Source: Bacilli bacterium
GTDB taxonomy: Bacteria > Bacillota_I > Bacilli_A > RF39 > UBA660
DNA length: 15,647 nucleotides
Assembly: GCA_900772095.1 (NCBI GenBank)
Contig: CAAGQJ010000006.1
Span: 1 to 15,647, forward strand
Direction of reading: 5' to 3'
In this document: piece by piece, positions 13,941 to 15,647 of the stretch
Layout of the letters: each line of letters begins with the position of its first letter
How positions within the stretch are numbered: the stretch's first letter is position 1
Made by a program: the position numbers and the translations under genes
The notes under the pieces: model-generated
Seen by the model: only the letters and a program-made list of their open reading frames with translations
The model's database searches: none
What the model was told of the DNA's origin: nothing

Positions 13941-14049
13941 AACATTACCTCCTAGTAATAGTTTACCAAAAATACTCAATAAAATAAATAAATTATTATT
14001 AGATTAACAAACTATTTATATGTTTAAATACTAAATTTCTTTATAAAAG

Positions 14050-14078
14050 TTGACTTAAATCAAATTTTATGATAAATT
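14050..14078 (+). promoter_or_regulatory. Promoter of rpmB
   Basis: TTGACT (14050-14055), 17-base spacer and TAAATT (14073-14078, four of six). A TATAAT lies six bases further on (14079-14084) and could be the -10 in use with another -35. The rest of the dnaE-rpmB gap is AT-rich; a dnaE promoter on the other strand is likely but not clear. Confidence 0.5.
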
Positions 14079-14109
14079 TATAATGCTTATTTATGAAGGA
14101 GGGATAACT

Positions 14110-14280
14110 ATGGCTCAAAATTTATCAAGTAGAAAACCTAATATTAAAAATATTCGTTCAAAAGCTTTAAATGCTACTAAAAAGAAACAAGGTTTAAATT
14201 TACAAGTTGTTACTTTAGCAAATGGAGAAAAGAAAAGATTATCTGTTAAAGAAGCAAGAACTTTAAAAAAATCAAACTAA
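14110..14280 (+). CDS. rpmB: Ribosomal protein bL28, short form
   Basis: A 56-residue basic protein, MAQNLSSRKPNIKNIRSKAL then NATKKKQGLNLQVVTLANGE, KKRLSVKEARTLKKSN. The alignment with bL28 is clear from SKALNATKKKQGLNLQVV (family: VSHALNRTKR.WLPNLQKV) and the closing VKEARTLKK (family: VSARTLRTLK). bL28 binds 23S rRNA of the large subunit, near the E site. Usual bL28 is about 60-78 aa and starts MA-x-C-x-x-TGKKP; here that is MAQNLSSRKP, without the cysteine. ATG 14110 is preferred over ATG 14083 because GGAGGG lies 6 bases before it, and that upstream start would add ten unrelated residues. It is divergent from dnaE and ends in its own terminator. Confidence 0.85.
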   Translation: MAQNLSSRKPNIKNIRSKALNATKKKQGLNLQVVTLANGEKKRLSVKEARTLKKSN

Positions 14281-14306
14281 AATATCGCAAAAAAGCGATA
14301 TTTTTT
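14281..14306 (+). terminator. Terminator after rpmB
   Basis: AATATCGC (14281-14288) / GCGATATT (14295-14302), loop AAAAAA, then TTTTTT. It begins at the base after the rpmB stop codon. Confidence 0.85.
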
Positions 14307-14309
14307 ATA

Positions 14310-14333
14310 TATATAAAAACTCCCTAAGGAGTT
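14310..14333 (-). terminator. Terminator after the LRR protein gene
   Basis: Minus-strand AACTCC (14333-14328) / GGAGTT (14323-14318) with a four-base loop CTTAG-like that holds the stop codon TAG, followed by TTTTATATA. It is only 4 bases from the rpmB terminator, so the two convergent genes share 30 bases of spacer. Confidence 0.75.
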
Positions 14334-15647
14334 CCTGTTGTTATTGTTACTGAAGCATATGTATAAGCATATTTACCAGAACCACTAGTATAACTTGGTA
14401 CTGTACCCGTTACAAAATTATAAGTACTAGATGTAGAATTATTTCTACCTTGAGTTACATAATACCATTTAAACTTCTTACCCGAATTATTATATATTGT
14501 TAATGGTTTTGTATAACCACATGTAGAAAATGCTTCTTGTCCTATTCCTGTTGTTTCTGTTAAATTAGTGCCTTCATTTATTAAAACATATTCTAGGTTG
14601 TTATAGGTAAATGCTTCTTGTCCTATTGTTGTTACTGAATTTGGTATTGTTACACTCGTTAGGTTGTTACCATAAAATGCATAGTCTCCTATTGTTGTTA
14701 CTGAATTCGGGATTGTTACACTTGCTAGGTTGTTATATTGAAATGCACAGCTTCCTATTGTTGCTACGGAATTACCAAGTGTCACACTCGTTAGTTTGTT
14801 ATTATAAAATGCAACGCTTCCTATTGTTGCTACGGAATTAGGGATTGTTACGCTAGTTAGGTTGTTATCTCGAAATGCACTGTTTCCTATTGTTGTTACT
14901 GGTATTGCTTTTTGTTCAAGCATACCTGAATTAATAATTTCTGGATTTGTTGTTAATTGACCTTGATACGTTTTTACAAGGCTCTCTAAAGTTATATTTC
15001 CTATTTGTCCTCCATTACATAATGTTGTTGCATTTTCTGTTCCTAAATCATTAAAATTTGCTAGTATTACTGCACATTTTTGCTTTGCTTCTTCTGTTGG
15101 ATTGTCTACCACATAATATCTTGATATTGTTTCTGGTATTACTACATCTGTTATTGCTTCATATCCATTACTATTTCCTTCATAACAATTGTAATCTGTT
15201 ATTTCTGCAGTTTTATTGGTTTCATCTGTTGTATAACTGAAACAATATGATGGTGTAGAATATCCTACATAGTTTGTATTACTATTTATATTTATTCTAA
15301 ACTTATATTCATATTTATTTGTAGAATTCCAATTTGATGCATCTACATTATAATCTATCCATGTTCTTAGTCTATAGTTTGTTGTTATTGTGTTTGTTTT
15401 ATACTCATGATTATGATAGGTTGTATATAATGTTTTTATATTATCTGAATTAGGTAAATTACTTATTAATAGATTTTCTATTGCTTCTTCTTTTCCATCT
15501 TTTACTTTAGTTAGATATATTTTTATTTGGTCATCACTTAATGAGGTATAACCTGTATCTACATTTAATGTTTCTAGTTCTATACTATAGTTTACTGGTA
15601 CACTTGGGTCATTTTCTTTTAATGTTAAGTTTGATGTAACAGAAAAA
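14324..15647 (-). CDS. BspA-type leucine-rich-repeat surface protein, 3' part (5' partial)
   Basis: The frame is open from the right edge (first full codon at 15646) to TAG 14326-14324, giving 440 residues; a GTG at 15112 is not the start. The first part (about 1-150) reads like a secreted beta-rich module: VPVNYSIELETLNVDTGYTS, then NYRLRTWIDYNVDASNWNST and KYEYKFRINI. Residues about 180-260 are a mixed region (YVVDNPTEEAKQKCAVILAN). Then about four full BspA-type (LRR_5) repeats follow with consensus NNLTSVTIPNSVTTIGxxAF (residues about 250-350), then a short tail GKKFKWYYVTQGRNNSTSST, ending in TITTGTP. Such repeats are found on surface proteins of gut bacteria and parasites, where they are thought to aid adhesion. 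No anchor or sorting signal is seen at the C-terminus; any signal or anchor must lie upstream of the window. Confidence 0.8.
   Translation of the reverse strand, partial: FSVTSNLTLKENDPSVPVNYSIELETLNVDTGYTSLSDDQIKIYLTKVKDGKEEAIENLLISNLPNSDNIKTLYTTYHNHEYKTNTITTNYRLRTWIDYNVDASNWNSTNKYEYKFRININSNTNYVGYSTPSYCFSYTTDETNKTAEITDYNCYEGNSNGYEAITDVVIPETISRYYVVDNPTEEAKQKCAVILANFNDLGTENATTLCNGGQIGNITLESLVKTYQGQLTTNPEIINSGMLEQKAIPVTTIGNSAFRDNNLTSVTIPNSVATIGSVAFYNNKLTSVTLGNSVATIGSCAFQYNNLASVTIPNSVTTIGDYAFYGNNLTSVTIPNSVTTIGQEAFTYNNLEYVLINEGTNLTETTGIGQEAFSTCGYTKPLTIYNNSGKKFKWYYVTQGRNNSTSSTYNFVTGTVPSYTSGSGKYAYTYASVTITTGTP
14597..14926 (-). repeat. 66-bp tandem repeats encoding LRR_5 units
   Basis: Units begin at 14597, 14663, 14729, 14795 and 14861 (plus-strand GTTGTTA or TTTGTTA), each 66 bases or 22 codons; the last is only partly like the others. 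Neighbouring copies differ at few bases, mostly in the codons for the AFxxN region, so recent duplication or recombination between copies is likely. Confidence 0.85.

Noticed and set aside
13941..13979. Upstream ATG (13979) as the dnaE start
   Set aside because: The 13 extra residues do not match the family and the strong AGGAGG lies before ATG 13940.
14597..14926. CRISPR-like regular repeats
   Set aside because: Units are 66 bases with no unique spacers and stay in frame as LRR_5 protein repeats.

Overview
The window is about 15.6 kb of very AT-rich, low-GC Gram-positive DNA. It encodes a class B sortase, two D,D-carboxypeptidase-type proteins, a short (974 aa) DnaE, a very short bL28 and a BspA-type leucine-rich-repeat surface protein. 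TGA is used as a stop (mazF-like gene and the gene after it) and Trp is TGG, so this is the standard bacterial code, not the mycoplasma code. The best guess is a gut-type member of the Bacillota, possibly a Bacilli/Mollicutes-related lineage. That placement is inference.

The left half (about 1-7640) looks like an integrated mobile element. On its right edge is a large serine recombinase (5890-7347) with a replication-type winged-helix protein downstream (5028-5825). Then come an XRE-type repressor on the opposite strand (4625-4999), small unknown genes, an 87-aa gene overlapping a MazF/PemK toxin gene, a four-helix membrane protein, a cold-shock protein, an ArpU-like regulator, a membrane-anchored CAP-domain protein, a small unknown gene and, facing the other way, the 3' end of a class B sortase gene. 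The recombinase abuts a D-alanyl-D-alanine carboxypeptidase gene that is cut short before its KTG motif. A 52-bp imperfect palindrome covers the break, which suggests insertion into dacA. The other end of the element is not in the window.

The least expected structure in the element is its control region (3640-4570). Near-identical palindromes of the form GTCTAATATATTAGAC occur at 3645, 3881, 4518 and 4551. They lie at the presumed promoters of the toxin operon, of a small ORF and of the repressor gene itself. This looks like a small phage-like regulon run by the XRE protein, with the MazF module under the same switch. Between the operators are a possible 25-codon leader ORF with interleaved, mutually exclusive RNA stems, and a 60-codon ORF with a fine ribosome binding site but TTA where the start codon should be.

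The right half is chromosome-like: the dacA remnant, a divergent VanY-family carboxypeptidase, a protein of unknown function translationally close to dnaE, dnaE, a divergent short rpmB, and the C-terminal 440 residues of a secreted-type LRR protein that runs off the right edge. Convergent gene pairs here are separated by very compact terminators that overlap stop codons.
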